From Guillardia theta CCMP2712 (Eukaryota; Cryptophyceae; Pyrenomonadales; Geminigeraceae), in NCBI RefSeq assembly GCF_000315625.1, contig NW_005434646.1, forward strand, positions 569,253-633,252: 64,000 nucleotides of DNA, in the 5' to 3' direction. Positions 35,409-46,217 of this stretch are shown here, one piece after another (the stretch's first letter is position 1; each line of letters starts with the position of its first letter). Made by a program: the position numbers and the translations under genes. The notes under the pieces were generated by a model. It made no database searches, was not told the origin of the DNA, and saw only the letters and a list, made by a program, of their open reading frames with translations.

Positions 35409-36045
35409 TATAAGCCTTCTTGCTGTTTCAGCGCCAATTGAACCGTATCCCTTTGTGTAGTGCAAACGGTGATAGTAACTGTCTTCTGCGTTCCGTTTCA
35501 ACACAACTCTCCTCACTGGGGTTGGTTCCCTCCATCTGATGTCTAGACACCGTCTGTGTGAGGCACCGTCTCTCTCTCCCGACTCCCCAACGCCGGCACC
35601 TCCGTTGTGCGAGTTAGTGTGCATGGTGGTGGATAAGGTCGGACCTGAAGGTCAGTTTAGTGATACCTCATCCATCGGGTCCACCTCAGAGCAATGGCTC
35701 GGGTACCATTCTGAGGCTGGCCCACAGTTCTCTGCACAGTTCTGATCAAGATGCAGCTATGGGTATGGGTGGGGATGTGGTTTAAAATCTGATATCTGAC
35801 ACCTTATGACCCTCAGGTCGTGTAGTTCGAGGGGGGTAGGGTGAATTTTCACTGTTTCTTGGATGCGTGGGGTGGGTAGTACTCAAGATGGGGTATAAGG
35901 GGGACATTTCCGAGACTTTATTCATATCAAGGGGGTAGGGTGTTGAAGGGAGTAGGGTACTGTCTCAAGGAAGATCTTCACACTGGGGTAGAGGTAGAAA
36001 GGTTGTAGTAGGTGGTAGGGTGGTGGGTACAAAGGATCACTTGGC
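35409..36045. other. Divergent intergenic region with G-rich GGTAGGGT motifs
   Basis: Lies between the starts of the giant gene (-) and the 36046 gene (+). 35409-35624 is open in frame with the giant gene and may be 5' UTR or an N-terminal extension. 35826-36030 has at least four copies of a GGTAGGGT / GAGTAGGGT motif on the plus strand. No gene seen on the plus strand. Confidence 0.5.
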
Positions 36046-38900
36046 ATGGCGCGGTTTATGGTGATAGCCATGCTTATCGCGGCAGCTTCAGGCGAGCAAC
36101 TCAGACAGGCACACTCTTCCTCGTCCCTCGGATTCTCAGTCAATCCTTGCAGCATGGGTATGCTAAAGTCTGGTGTCTCGAGGGCTCGGAGTTCCTGTAT
36201 CGTCGGGGCTCGGGCAGGAAGGATGAATCTTGCCGGAAACGAAAGATCTGTATTGAACAGGATGAGAGATACTGTGATAGCTCATTTTCTTGCATCATCT
36301 TTGATCCTTGGAACACCTTTGGCCGAGTCCTATGCTGCTGTAGAACAACCTAAAGTACCCGAGCGTCAATACGACTTCCAACAAAAGTATCAGGGACGGT
36401 TTCTAATTGCGCAGGACGACTTGGGGATCGGAGATTGGAAGGATCTCCTGAAAGACGAAGCATCTTCACCACCACCGGCTAAACAAGCCCCATCTGCTGT
36501 AGCACCTGCAGCGCCTGCTCAGGAATGACAGCGCGTACATTCTAGTCTAGTTAATGATTTCCCTTTGCAGGCTCCGACTAAGAAGGAGGAGCCCGTCCAG
36601 CCGCCAAAGACAGCGCCTTTGAGTACGACTGACTCGAACAAGAAGTCGACATCTAGTGATAACTTGAAAGCTCCTGACATGAAGAAATTCTCCATGCCCG
36701 ACAATTTTAAGGCTCCAGATATGCCGAAATTTTCCATGCCAGAAAACTTCAAAGCTCCCGATATGTCCAAGTTCTCTATGCCCGACAACTTCAAGACTCC
36801 TGATATCAAGAGTTTTGGTATCCCAAAGTCTTTCGATATGAAGATGCCTGAGTTGAAGGCTCCTGCCCCTGCCCCTGCCCCTGCACCGCAAGACAAGTCG
36901 GAGAGTTCAAAGGTGCTGCGAAATGAATTTTCTTTCAATGTTTTCGTTCATACCCTGCAAGGTGAAGGCGAAGACGGTTGAAGATATCGAGGGCAAAGCT
37001 TCAAGCAAGAGCTCTCCAGCTGCGAGGGTGGAGGAGGGCGTGCCAAAGCGGAGTTCAGCTCCTGCTACCACTCCAGCCCCTTTGCCAAAGAAGTCAGAAA
37101 CGAATGCACCGAATGAGCCCAAGGTACGAAAAGGGTAACCTGTGTCAGGATTTTCATGATTAGTGTTGATAGAAAGAAGCCTCAGCTGCGAAACCCTCTG
37201 TTTCTTTTGACAGCTTCAAGGTCAGTCTTCCGAGATTGTGTCTTTTTCTCGTTTCTTCAATCACTAAGTTGCTCCTTGTGATCTTCAGGCCCCTGAGATT
37301 CCCAAAGTATCAGAATTAGTGTTATGACATCAAGTTCTGTTGACGGACTTTTAGGTTTCCACCGATGATGTTTTGAAATCGTTGCAGAATGTCAGAATCC
37401 CACAACCTGGAGAAGAGGTAGTTCTTCCAACGGGTGGAAAGTTTAAGGTCGACTTCTCGCACTCCTTTTTGTTCTTTGCGTATGTAATGATACTCTCTAG
37501 ATTCCAACGAAGTTAGAGCCGAATCAAGACTTCCTTGCACCATCTCCAGTTGGTAGAAAATGATTTTTGTTGTTTTTCGAATATGATTGGTTTCCTCGAA
37601 AGATTCAGGGGCTCGTAAATACAATTTCCAAAATCTTGCGTAATTCTTTCCAGGCATTGGATGATTTGTTTTGTGACATGCTCTCAGCGAGAAATCACAA
37701 CTTGAGATCGAGAGGGAGAAAGCTAACAAGCTGAAGGTCTTTCGCTGCTCCGTTGTCTTGTAGAATATTTATCAATATATATCTACAGGCTGAAGCGGAA
37801 GCTAAGGCAAAGGTCTGCGAAAAGACCTCCCTCTTGCCAGACATAGTTTGACCATTCAATGCTTTTTTAATGCAGGCTGAGAAGGAGGCCAAGGAGAAGG
37901 TGATAATATTTGGCATCTGCAGCCAACCTTGTTGTTGGTTTGCTGATTCAGCACCAGGTCGAGGCCGAAAAGAAAGCTGCAGCTGAAGCAGCAAAAGCTA
38001 AGGAGAGAGAATTGAAGGTCACTCGACAGCTCTGAACTTGAGTCCCTCACTATTCTCAGGCTCAAGCTGACAAAGCAGCGTCAGAGAAGCGAGCAGCGAA
38101 GAAGAAGCAGGATGTGTGTTGCCTTGTCGCTGCTTGTTAGCATTTAACAATATTGATAGGATGAGAAAGCGAAGGCCGAAAAGTCGAAGGCTGCAGAAAA
38201 ATCGTCCAAAGAGGTTGCGCAATAATCTTCGCAACTGCCTTTCTTGACTCCTTGACTTCTTGTTGCAGGTGAAGTCAGCAGCTTCTCCTAAGGCAGCTGA
38301 GACCAACAAAGAGGAGAAGGTGAGCAACCCACGTGGATGGATAGCTTTGAAACTCTTGCAATTTGCCGCAGGCTGCTGTGGTCGTGCAGGATGCAGCTCC
38401 AGTGAAGGCCAAGGCCAAGGCACAGGCTGTGAGTTATTGCTCGTGTGCGCGACTAGAAAGTTGAATGAGCTTGTAGACCGCAAAGAATGCCCAGAAGCCT
38501 GCAAGCGAGGAGCCAAAGAAAATTTTGAGTGAGAGTGAGAAGCAGGTAGCCTACACAGGTGTTGAGATTCAGTTGGTCTGAGGGCTTGGCAGTCTCTGCT
38601 TGCTCAGAGGGAAACGGCAGCGCGTAATGCCAAGAAGGAGTTACAGAAGGCACAGGTGAAAGCAAGAACTGTGATGCAATACATTGATTTATCCTCTCCA
38701 GGCCAATCTAAAGGAACTCCAGAAAGCTGAAAAAGATGCAGAGAAAGTCGTCAAGGAGGCTCAGGTCTTTTTTTCTGCACCTCCTCGTCTCATTTCGTCC
38801 TATTCTCGCTGATGTTGCTGAATAGGCCGCGGCTGAAGCTGCCAAGAAAGCTGCTTGTGAGGGCCAATTTATTTGCATCAAGGCTATCACGGGTTTCTAA
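36046..38900 (+). CDS. Microexon-rich signal-peptide protein with KAPDM repeats and a Lys/Ala/Glu helix
   Basis: Starts with a signal peptide (MARFMVIAMLIAAASG). A second hydrophobic stretch ending in AESYA (near 36285-36340) looks like a further sorting signal. Exon 1 is 36046-36498 and exon 2 is 36571-36912. Exon 2 encodes four copies of a 14-residue KAPDMxKFSMPxNF-type repeat, then Ala-Pro alternation. Then come 36962-37123, 37173-37220, 37289-37306, 37355-37417 and about a dozen more exons of 24-70 nt, most starting and ending between codons. They encode AEAEAKAK, AEKEAKEK and similar, so one long charged helix. The last exon ends at the TAA 38898-38900. About 500-550 residues. No known family recognised; a structural protein of the plastid or periplastid space is inferred. 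Exons between 37498 and 37740 are uncertain. Confidence 0.65.
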
Positions 38901-39455
38901 GTTTTCCATGTGGATTCAACGAATTTTACCTCACATATTGGCTTCTATTCATATCTTGTTCGTGATTCCGATTATTTCATCTTAACACTATCACCACCTT
39001 CATCAATACTGCTGCCTTGTCACGGCATGCCGCTGACTCTACTCTAACTCCCTTCAACCTTATTCCACGTCTCCACTGGCCTGTAGCAAGCTGGTCAAGC
39101 CATGGCCAACGAGCGTGAAACTAACTCACCTGTCTGGATCGTTTCCCCAGCGAATCAACTCCACTCGGCGAGTGCGATGAATTCGCCTGTGCAGCCTCTC
39201 GTGAAAAGGCGAGCGCAAGCGCAGGAGGCTTGACAAGGCTACCTGAGGAGGACTGGTGACTCTGCTGGCCGTCTGTACTGGACTGACGTTACCACTCGAT
39301 CCCACGTTCTGTCAACAAGTGAGCTACGCAAGCTCCTGCATGCTTCGGTGAACTCACCGCCGGGGGCGAGCTCAAATTCCGCAGATTAGATGGAGATGTA
39401 GTGTTGGTAGAGCTGCTCGCACGCGGATCAGCACCAGAGTCAGTCCTGCTATCGT
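38901..39455. other. Intergenic region between convergent genes
   Basis: Holds the 3' ends of the 36046 gene (+) and SGF11 (-). Short open frames here (for example 39289-39525 on the minus strand) overlap the SGF11 end in another frame and show no family signal. Nothing else seen. Confidence 0.5.
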
Positions 39456-40011
39456 TCACCCGGACTCTGTCGGCGCTGCGCCAGCGCTTCGACTTGCTCT
39501 TTGACGGCCTCCATGCCCCATGCACTTCGCAAGATGAGCTGTGGACAGGTCAATGAAACAGTTTCTCTCTCAAGCAATGTGCTACCAGCATATTTCGCAG
39601 CACCAATCTTTTGAGCACAATGGTCGCAGTTGAAAAATTCACTTTTCGGGACTTTCTCGGGGATCTGTAAGATGTTTGAGGAAGAAAGCAAATGAAAGAG
39701 AGATGCGATACTTGTCCGTGCACATCATAACCAGCTGCTTGCACAATACGATTCATGTTTTGACTATCCTCATTTGGTAGAGGTAGGACGTCGAAACAAA
39801 TGTCTCTATGAACGTCGGTGCACACATCTCGCACGAGACTGTCAATTATGCTTGTGAAGATTTCCACCAGAATGCGGGTGCCAATGTCTTTCGACAGGTG
39901 GTCTTTCAACTCCTCCAACTTCTCTATCGCCCACTGCAAACGCTTCACCTCCGATTCTTCCGAGTGATGCTCATCGTTCGAGACGACAGCTTCCGTGTGG
40001 CTGTCAGCCAT
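39456..40011 (-). CDS. SGF11: SAGA-associated factor 11 (Sgf11/ATXN7L3 family)
   Basis: Sgf11 is a subunit of the SAGA histone H2B deubiquitinase module in the nucleus. Three exons: 40011-39712, 39664-39586 and 39538-39456, with introns of 47 nt, 153 residues. An N-terminal helix precedes the family's VHRDICFDVLP and YDVHGQ segments. The single Sgf11-type zinc finger follows: CDHCAQKIGAAKYAAHLAKC, that is C-x2-C-x12-H-x3-C, made by joining exons 2 and 3. A short basic Arg/Ser tail (GGRQRASRS) follows the finger, as in the family, where it helps the finger contact the nucleosome. The start is the first ATG in frame. Divergent from the gene at 40493. No targeting leader, as expected for a nuclear protein. 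Confidence 0.88.
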
Positions 40012-40492
40012 ACTCTCGGGTCTGATGGAGGGAGAGAAGTGCAGGTCCTGTTATGAGGTCGGTGCCCCTTACATGTGGAGTGGGATGAATGCTATGAGAG
40101 GCAGGGAATGAAGGGCGGCCAGCTCCACCTCAAGAAGGCGGAGGGAGACGGAAACGAATCCACCGGAACGAGGTTGTACGGTGAAGGGGTAGAGCGAGAG
40201 GGGCACGAGGAATCCCCGGGGAAGAGAGAGAAGGGAGGAAGAGGAAGAGAAGAGAGGGTGGAGGAAGAAGCAGAGACGCTGTTGGGGTAAGGATTGAAAT
40301 CAGGGCACCATAAATCCCGTCGCCTCTCCTGCCGGCACCTCCCCGCACATACCCAATCGTAACCCTCATCCCCGCACCGTCCAGTTCATTATCAAAATTG
40401 CAGGCCTGCCTCGTTGTTATGAGCTAGAAGAAACGAGGGGCAGAAGTCATCCCAACTTCTGAAGCCATTGCAGCAACACGGGCCGGGCCGCC
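40012..40492. other. Divergent intergenic region
   Basis: Between the starts of SGF11 (-) and the 40493 gene (+). Purine-rich on the plus strand (GGAAGAGGAAGAGAAGAG near 40235). An open frame at 40075-40290 is of low complexity and rejected as a gene. No clear TATA box. Confidence 0.4.
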
Positions 40493-41888
40493 ATGCCTGA
40501 GATCCGACTCCTCATGGCACTCCCCCGCCCTCTTCTGCTGGTGCTGATGGTCATGGTATGGTTGCCCCTTCCATCCTCTATGCCCGTCAACTCAGGGCTG
40601 ACGGAGACGAGTGTGGGCGTGAGCTGCTGTACGTCGAACCTTGCTCCACACATCTTGATTGTACACCTGCGCGGAGGAAAGAAGAGCAAGGCAAGGATTA
40701 TTCACAACTGGAAGCCAAAGCACAAACGAGAGGGTGAGAATCCTCTACAGATCAACAAAGCTCATAGAAAGAGAAGGAAGGAAAAACAGAATGAGAAGGC
40801 AAAAAGAAAGCTGAAGAACGTACTGGCATCATGCAAGATGGAGGATCGCGAGAACTATCACGAGATCGGCTTGATAGACAACCCGCAGTACACACATCAG
40901 TTCATTTCAAAGAAGCAAGACATTCTGAGAGGCAAGCTGCCGGAGAACATCGATGATAATCTTGAGCCACATGAGATGGAGGAGCTGACAATGAGCAGGA
41001 AACCCTACACAGGGGGGCTGGACGATGGATCGAAGGCGATCGATACCAAAGGGAATGATGAAATTCTGATGACAAACCAACTGGACAACGACGAAGAATT
41101 GTTATGGGACGATCTTGTTCAAGGTGCTCATGATCTTCTGGAGACGGCAGATGTTTTGAAAGACCCTAAACAATTCTCTGAAGGAGATATTGTGAAATAC
41201 AGGGAATCTGACGGGACTTTCAGAATGGCTGAGATCGTTTCTATTGACAGGTCGATCATCCCGCATTCGTACGGCATTCGACTTGAGGTGAATCGATGAG
41301 ACTGACTTGCTCCTGCTCTGATGATGCTGTGTCAGGGGAGGATCAGGGAGACGGTCGAGGAGAGAATTGAGAGAATATCAGCACCTGACAAGAAGAACGC
41401 CAATGAAACTGCCCTCGTGTCAATGAAGATTGACCCATCAGAGCGATTCTATGACTTTGAGCGAGGGGTCTTCTTGCACCCTCTGCTGAGAGAAGCGAAC
41501 ATGAAGCGAAGGATGAAACGAGAGTCTGGGGACTGGCAGAACCATACCCTGATCCCGATGAGAAATGTGAGGGCCAAAAACGTAAACATGAGGGTGCAAG
41601 GAAAGTCCGCGGGTGGAATAATGAACGGCCAAGCATCAAGTACTCTGGAAAATGAAGACAGCGATGAGGCGTTGGAGCGCGTGTTGGACTACACCCGGCA
41701 TGCAAAGCGCAAGCAGATCCTTGAAGCAAAGGTAAAGTTTCCGTTTGCCCGCTACCATTTGCTGAATGACCCTGGTACAGGCACACGAAAGAGAGTATCA
41801 GCGCAAATGCGGAATCTCTGAAGCGATTCGACCACGTGGCCACGCCAAGATAAGACAGGACCACCGATTCCGACGTTACAACCGGTAG
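40493..41888 (+). CDS. Basic signal-peptide protein with LRGG motif and SDGT module
   Basis: Three exons, 40493-41287, 41336-41731 and 41781-41888 (48- and 49-nt introns), 432 residues. A strong signal peptide (LLMALPRPLLLVLMVMVWLPL) has no Phe after it. About 60 residues in is HLRGGKKSKARIIHNW, a Gly-Gly motif followed by basic sequence. A Lys/Arg-rich helix follows, then acidic linkers. Exon 1 ends with FSEGDIVKYRESDGTFRMAE, an SH3/Tudor-like strand pattern also found in the 52620-55459 gene. The C-terminus is Arg-rich (KIRQDHRFRRYNR). No named family recognised. Targeting to the periplastid space or secretory pathway is inferred. Exon joins are supported by frame and intron size. Confidence 0.75.
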
Positions 41889-42019
41889 AGCACAAGGAAA
41901 TATTCCTACGCCAGCGAAAGTCAAAGGCTTGTGAAGTATAATACCGATTGGGCAAAAGGAACGAGAAGTGAATGTGAGAACGAGATCGTCATTAGATGAG
42001 ACTAGCAGACTCTTTGCTG

Positions 42020-44038
42020 TTAAGCAGCTTTTTTCATCGGAATAGTTATTCTTCTCCTTGAGCGAACGAAAGACAAGACTTCATCCGAAATTTCCTTCCT
42101 TCGCTCTTGATGTCGCTTCACAATATCCTGGCAGATCATCACAACTTCATCTTGAGACAGAAAATTTCACCTGAAGGCAGGAGATCGCCTCTGACTTCAT
42201 CTCTCCACTCAAGAGTGTGCCGTTGGTGTAGGATCCTGTGATATCCTTTTAGTGCCATCAACTCACTGGCAAGGAGCAAGTTTACTCGCTAGTTCTTGCA
42301 CATGCGTGTCGTTTTCATGGAAGAATTCGATGTATCTGCCAGAGATGAGCGCGGAAACAACAAGATGATCGGGCACCTGAAGGGGACATCGACCTTCAAG
42401 TCGCCTCCCAATCTAGATAAGGATCAGGTCAACAAGAAGATGAATAGTCTGTGACATATCCTACCTGCGATGCTCTTCCACTGTAGCTCGCCCGCCAGTG
42501 AAAGCATATCTGTTGATCTTGTTCTTGATCTGCAGATGAGAATAGAATCAATTGTTTTTCACGATGCATCTTGTCTCCTCTACTTGTTGAGGAGAGTCTG
42601 TGAGATAAATGGCGGACTCTTCCACGGACGCGCTCATCTTGCCGGCACCTCCCGAGTCGCCTTGCAGCGCAGGAATGAATTTGCTGTGCAGCAGAGCCGG
42701 TTTTGTCCTACAAATGTTTCAGCAGGAGCTCCAGGAGCAAGCACTAGACATGTTCAATCTCGCTGCGACGTCTCTTGCCAATCGGAAATACGGATCTTGA
42801 TCAATCGCACAAGGAATCAAGCAGGGCAGCCCTGGCTTTCAATTAACATTGTAAACTAGGATTTCTCCGTACTCACTCGTAGAGCCCCCGAAGATGTCCA
42901 CGAAACAGTCTGGGAAAGATGGAGCAATCTGGTGAAAAAGTTAAGGAAGAAACCCCTCTGTTGTGACAAATCACCTGCATTGCAGGAAACGCAAATTGCC
43001 CAACGTTGTTGCTTTCTTGTAGTCCGAAGACAGCTTGAACTTTGTTCGCATTAATCAATCTGCAGAAATTCCTCCATTTAAGAGTCCAACATGAGGATAA
43101 AGACAAGGGAACCTCTGGATCTGCAAGACAGTTGGGTAGAGCGATGAGATGTCCAGGGTGTTGGTGAAGATATAAGTCAACTCTGGGTTGAAACCTGAAA
43201 TATGTTCTTCAGGAAACCCAACAACTTAATCAAAAGTCGCACACCTACTGCCATAATATCTTTGGCGTTCTCGGTCGCAAACTGTTGATACGTGCTAAGA
43301 TTGCCTCCCTGAAGGTTGTTGAAATGGCAAACTCATCACAAGCAAGACTTTGACCTTCCAGAGAAACTTTTCATCGTCCGTCAGTTGTATCACGACCGGA
43401 ACATTGAAAGCCTCCTGCAACAAGCGAATGGCCATCAGTCAATCGTCTTTCTCAGAGCAACGATCTTCACTTGTAGCCATTGCGTGATCATGAATGGAAT
43501 CAGATGTCCGACATGAAGAGAGGATGAGGAAGGACCCCTGACATTCAGTGAGCACAGCTCTGTGAGAACAACCCAGATCATTGCACCTTCCGGTATAGAT
43601 ATAGAATGGTGTCCCAGCTTCGTACATGTCAAGTATCTTATCGAGATCTCTGTGAGAGAAGAAGATATTCCTGTGAGCAAGGAGTCACATCGACCGTCGA
43701 GTGAGCGAGTGAGGTTTCCTTCTGATGAGGTGGTGCGCTGCTCTGCCAGTCACTCGCTCAAGTCTGCTGATAAGCTCGCTGTCAATCTCCTGGTGGCGAA
43801 CATCAATCCTTCCTTCCGCCTCCCGTCTCATCACCTTGGACCCGAACAACGTGACGATCTTCTCGTAGTCTGTCTCCCCCTCCACAGAGTATGGCGTGAT
43901 GTTTGACGTCCGCTGCTGATCCTCCCCTCCCCGAAGTCGCACCACGTGTCTGCAAGTGGGACCTCTGAGAGTACATGGCATGGTTCCGGATTGCACCATC
44001 AATGAAAGAATAACAAGGATGACCAAATGTTGCTGCAT
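42020..44038 (-). CDS. WARS1: Tryptophanyl-tRNA synthetase, eukaryotic type, with N-terminal signal peptide
   Basis: Charges tRNA-Trp with tryptophan. Fifteen exons from 44038 to the TAA at 42020-42022 give 447 residues. The class I HIGH-type motif is HVGH in [15 protein letters not shown] (exon 3, 43471-43537). The KMSKS-type motif is KMSAS (exon 10, 42584-42707). [27 protein letters not shown] and KPALLHSKF are signatures of the eukaryotic/archaeal type, not the bacterial type expected for a plastid enzyme. The protein begins with a signal peptide ([13 protein letters not shown]), then RHVVRLRGG. There is no Phe at the cleavage site. Together these suggest import into the periplastid compartment to serve nucleomorph translation; that is inference. 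The intron after 43719 has GA in place of GT. Other introns are GT-AG, 42-60 nt in most cases. Confidence 0.93.
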
Positions 44039-44662
44039 GGAGGCGGAGGAGACTGGAGGCTCAGGGCTGGAGGCATACGTTAGCTCATGAGTTTCTGCTG
44101 ACCTCTACTCTTTGGACGGCCTTCATAAAAGTCCCGCACCATCGCTAATATTCATTCTTTCACGAATAAGAGATCGTGATCCCTTTGATACTCTACCTGC
44201 TCCTCCCTCTCCTCCCGCCCTCTCCTCCCTCTGCTCCCTCTGCTCCCTCTGCTCCCTCTGCTCCCTCTCCTCCCTCTGCTCCCTCTCCTCCCTCTGCTCC
44301 CTCTGCTCCCTCTGCTCCCTCTGCTCCCTCTGCTCCCTCTCCTCCCTCTGCTCCCTCTGCTCCCTCTCCTCCCTCTGCTCCCTCTCCTCCCTCTCCTCCC
44401 TCTCCTCCCGCTCCTCCTCCTCTATCACCACCACTATCTGCCATAGACAAGACGGGATGATGAGTGTTCGCATCTCATCACCACCTACCAACCCCCACCT
44501 TTCTCAATCACCCCAGAACTATCTAGGGGTGGGGTCAATTCATCAGGATCTCTTGCATGGGTCCATCGTTGCATGAAGACGAGGGAGGGTAGCGCCAGGG
44601 AGCGCGTGGGTAGGACTATCAGGCATGTAGGCATGTAAGCATGTAGAGGCAGCCAAGCCACT
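44039..44662. other. Divergent intergenic region holding a minisatellite
   Basis: Between the starts of the TrpRS gene (-) and the WD40 gene (+). Its main content is the CTCCCTCTG array at 44199-44431. Open frames across the array in several frames on both strands are low complexity and not genes. Confidence 0.6.
44199..44431. repeat. 9-bp minisatellite, CTCCCTCTG/CTCCCTCTC
   Basis: About 230 bp of tandem 9-mers CTCCCTCTG alternating irregularly with CTCCCTCTC. The plus strand is pure pyrimidine apart from the G of each unit. Such strand asymmetry can form triplex DNA. It lies within the shared promoter region of two divergent genes. Confidence 0.9.
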
Positions 44663-46074
44663 ATGCAAGCATGGCTAAAGTTGGGTCCTGGCGTTCTTCT
44701 CCTGCTCCTGCTGTCGGAGGCAAGGTCCACCGATCCCTCCGTCCCCACACCATGCACCAAGTTCGAAGTTGACAAGCGCTGCATCCTTGGGCACGAGGGC
44801 TCGGTGAACTCCTTGGACATCGCAGACGGCAGACATCTCCTGCTATCTGGAAGTGAGGATGGAACTGTAAGGGCGTGGGACACGCGGACTGCAAGATGCG
44901 TGCTGCTGTTGTCCTCGGAAGTCGTGGCACGAGGTATTCCCCAGAAGGCAGTGACATCGGTAGCGCTGTCTCGTGGGAGTGATTACAACGTCTACTTTGC
45001 AGCTGGAAGCAACGTGTTAGCTTTCGACACCAGATACCCGAAGGCGCCGGAAAAGGTTGTACAGACAGAGCTGAAAAAGGATTCATCGACGGTCTCAGAG
45101 CATACGATAAGAAAGATCGCGATAGATTATAACAGCAAGTATCTAGCTGCAGCAGATGATGGAGGGGAGATCCACGTCATAGACTTACAACGTCTCAGGT
45201 TGATTTCATCTTGTCGCTTCACTCCTGCACTCAAATAACCACGAACGCAGCCGCAAGATTTGCACTCTACAAGGAAGACATGAGGGCAAGGCGACTTGTT
45301 TGAGATGGAGGACACCCCTGCCTCTCTGGCAGCATGATCTTGTGTCAGGTGGACAGGTGATCAGACGTCTCGAGGTTTGCTCGGGAATCTGACGAGTTCA
45401 TGACAGGACAGTCGATTGCTACTGCATGGCCACAATGAATCTAGTACCTTTCCAGAGGGCTACAAAACCTATTCACACGTCCTTGAAGACATGATTCCGA
45501 GGAAGGTCAAGAATGCGTTGATCAAGAAGGGCAGAATCCAGAAGGGGCAAAAAAACCCAGAGGTGGAGTGTCTGGATGTCTCAGCGGACGGGAAAACAGT
45601 GGCATTGGGAGCAGGAGATGGAACGTTGAGAACATTCTCGCTGCTGTATGACAACGAAATCGTGAAAGAGTATGTCTTCAAACAAACAAAAGGTATCATC
45701 AGCTGCATCTCATTTCCTCGACTTGCTCCTCAGGTTGCTTGTTCTCTGTTTCTCCTGCCTCTACTGATGAAGGTGTCACTTCAGTACAGGGTTTTCACAG
45801 GCTCTCGAGACGGAAGGCTCCAGCTGTGGAACCTCGTGGAACCTCGAACGTGCGCACCTGATGCGCACTTGATAGGAGATCAGCTGATCTTGCTCGAAAT
45901 CATGCATGGACAGAAGCCGTGAGAGTCTTTAAGCTTTTCTCCACTGGGTATTGATGGAGTTCTTTGTGCAGGAGGGATGTGGTATGTCAACTTGTAGGAG
46001 TCCACAGCGATGTTCCGCACTTCATCGTTGCGGATAACAGCAAAGTTATCTCTTTGTACACCTTGCACTGTTGA
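44663..46074 (+). CDS. WD40-repeat protein, WDR53-like, with N-terminal leader
   Basis: Five exons: 44663-45198, 45251-45356, 45407-45733, 45785-45918 and 45972-46074, giving 401 residues. WD40 signatures seen: GHEGSVNSLDIADGRHLLLS with EDGTVRAWD, IDYNSKYLAAADDGGEIHVID, SADGKTVALGAGDGTLRTF, and FTGSRDGRLQLWNL. It ends ADNSKVISLYTLHC. The layout resembles WDR53, a WD40 protein proposed as a substrate adaptor of Cul4-DDB1 ubiquitin ligases; orthology is likely but unproven. Unusually, it starts with MQAWLKLGPGVLLLLLLSEA, a signal-peptide-like leader. The intron 45734-45784 is 51 nt without a stop, so its retention would also keep the frame. Two AATAAA signals lie just downstream. Confidence 0.78.
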
Positions 46075-46082
46075 TTCAATCT

Positions 46083-46117
46083 CAATAAAGTAATGTCTCA
46101 AATAAAGTAATGTCTCA
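46083..46117 (+). repeat. 17-bp direct duplication carrying AATAAA
   Basis: AATAAAGTAATGTCTCA occurs twice back to back just after the WD40 stop codon. Each copy carries a poly(A) signal, so both could direct 3' end formation of the WD40 mRNA. Confidence 0.8.
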
Positions 46118-46217
46118 AAACGATTCTGATTGAATCGACGTCAAGCTCACCAATGTTCTACAACTAGAAATGTTGCGTTGTCAGCAGCAGAGGAGAAGAG
46201 TTCTGACATCCGAGTCG

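Noticed and set aside
36499-36570. GA-AG intron after PAPAQ in the 36046 gene
   Set aside because: A GT donor at 36499 gives a 72-nt canonical intron in the same frame, so no unusual donor is needed.
39289-39525. Minus-strand frame overlapping the end of SGF11
   Set aside because: It is an alternative frame; the SGF11 frame completes the zinc finger and is strongly supported.
44112-44576. Frames encoding Leu-Cys-Ser or Pro-Ser-Ala repeats, or Glu/Arg runs
   Set aside because: Translations of the 9-bp minisatellite in different frames; no start context or homology.
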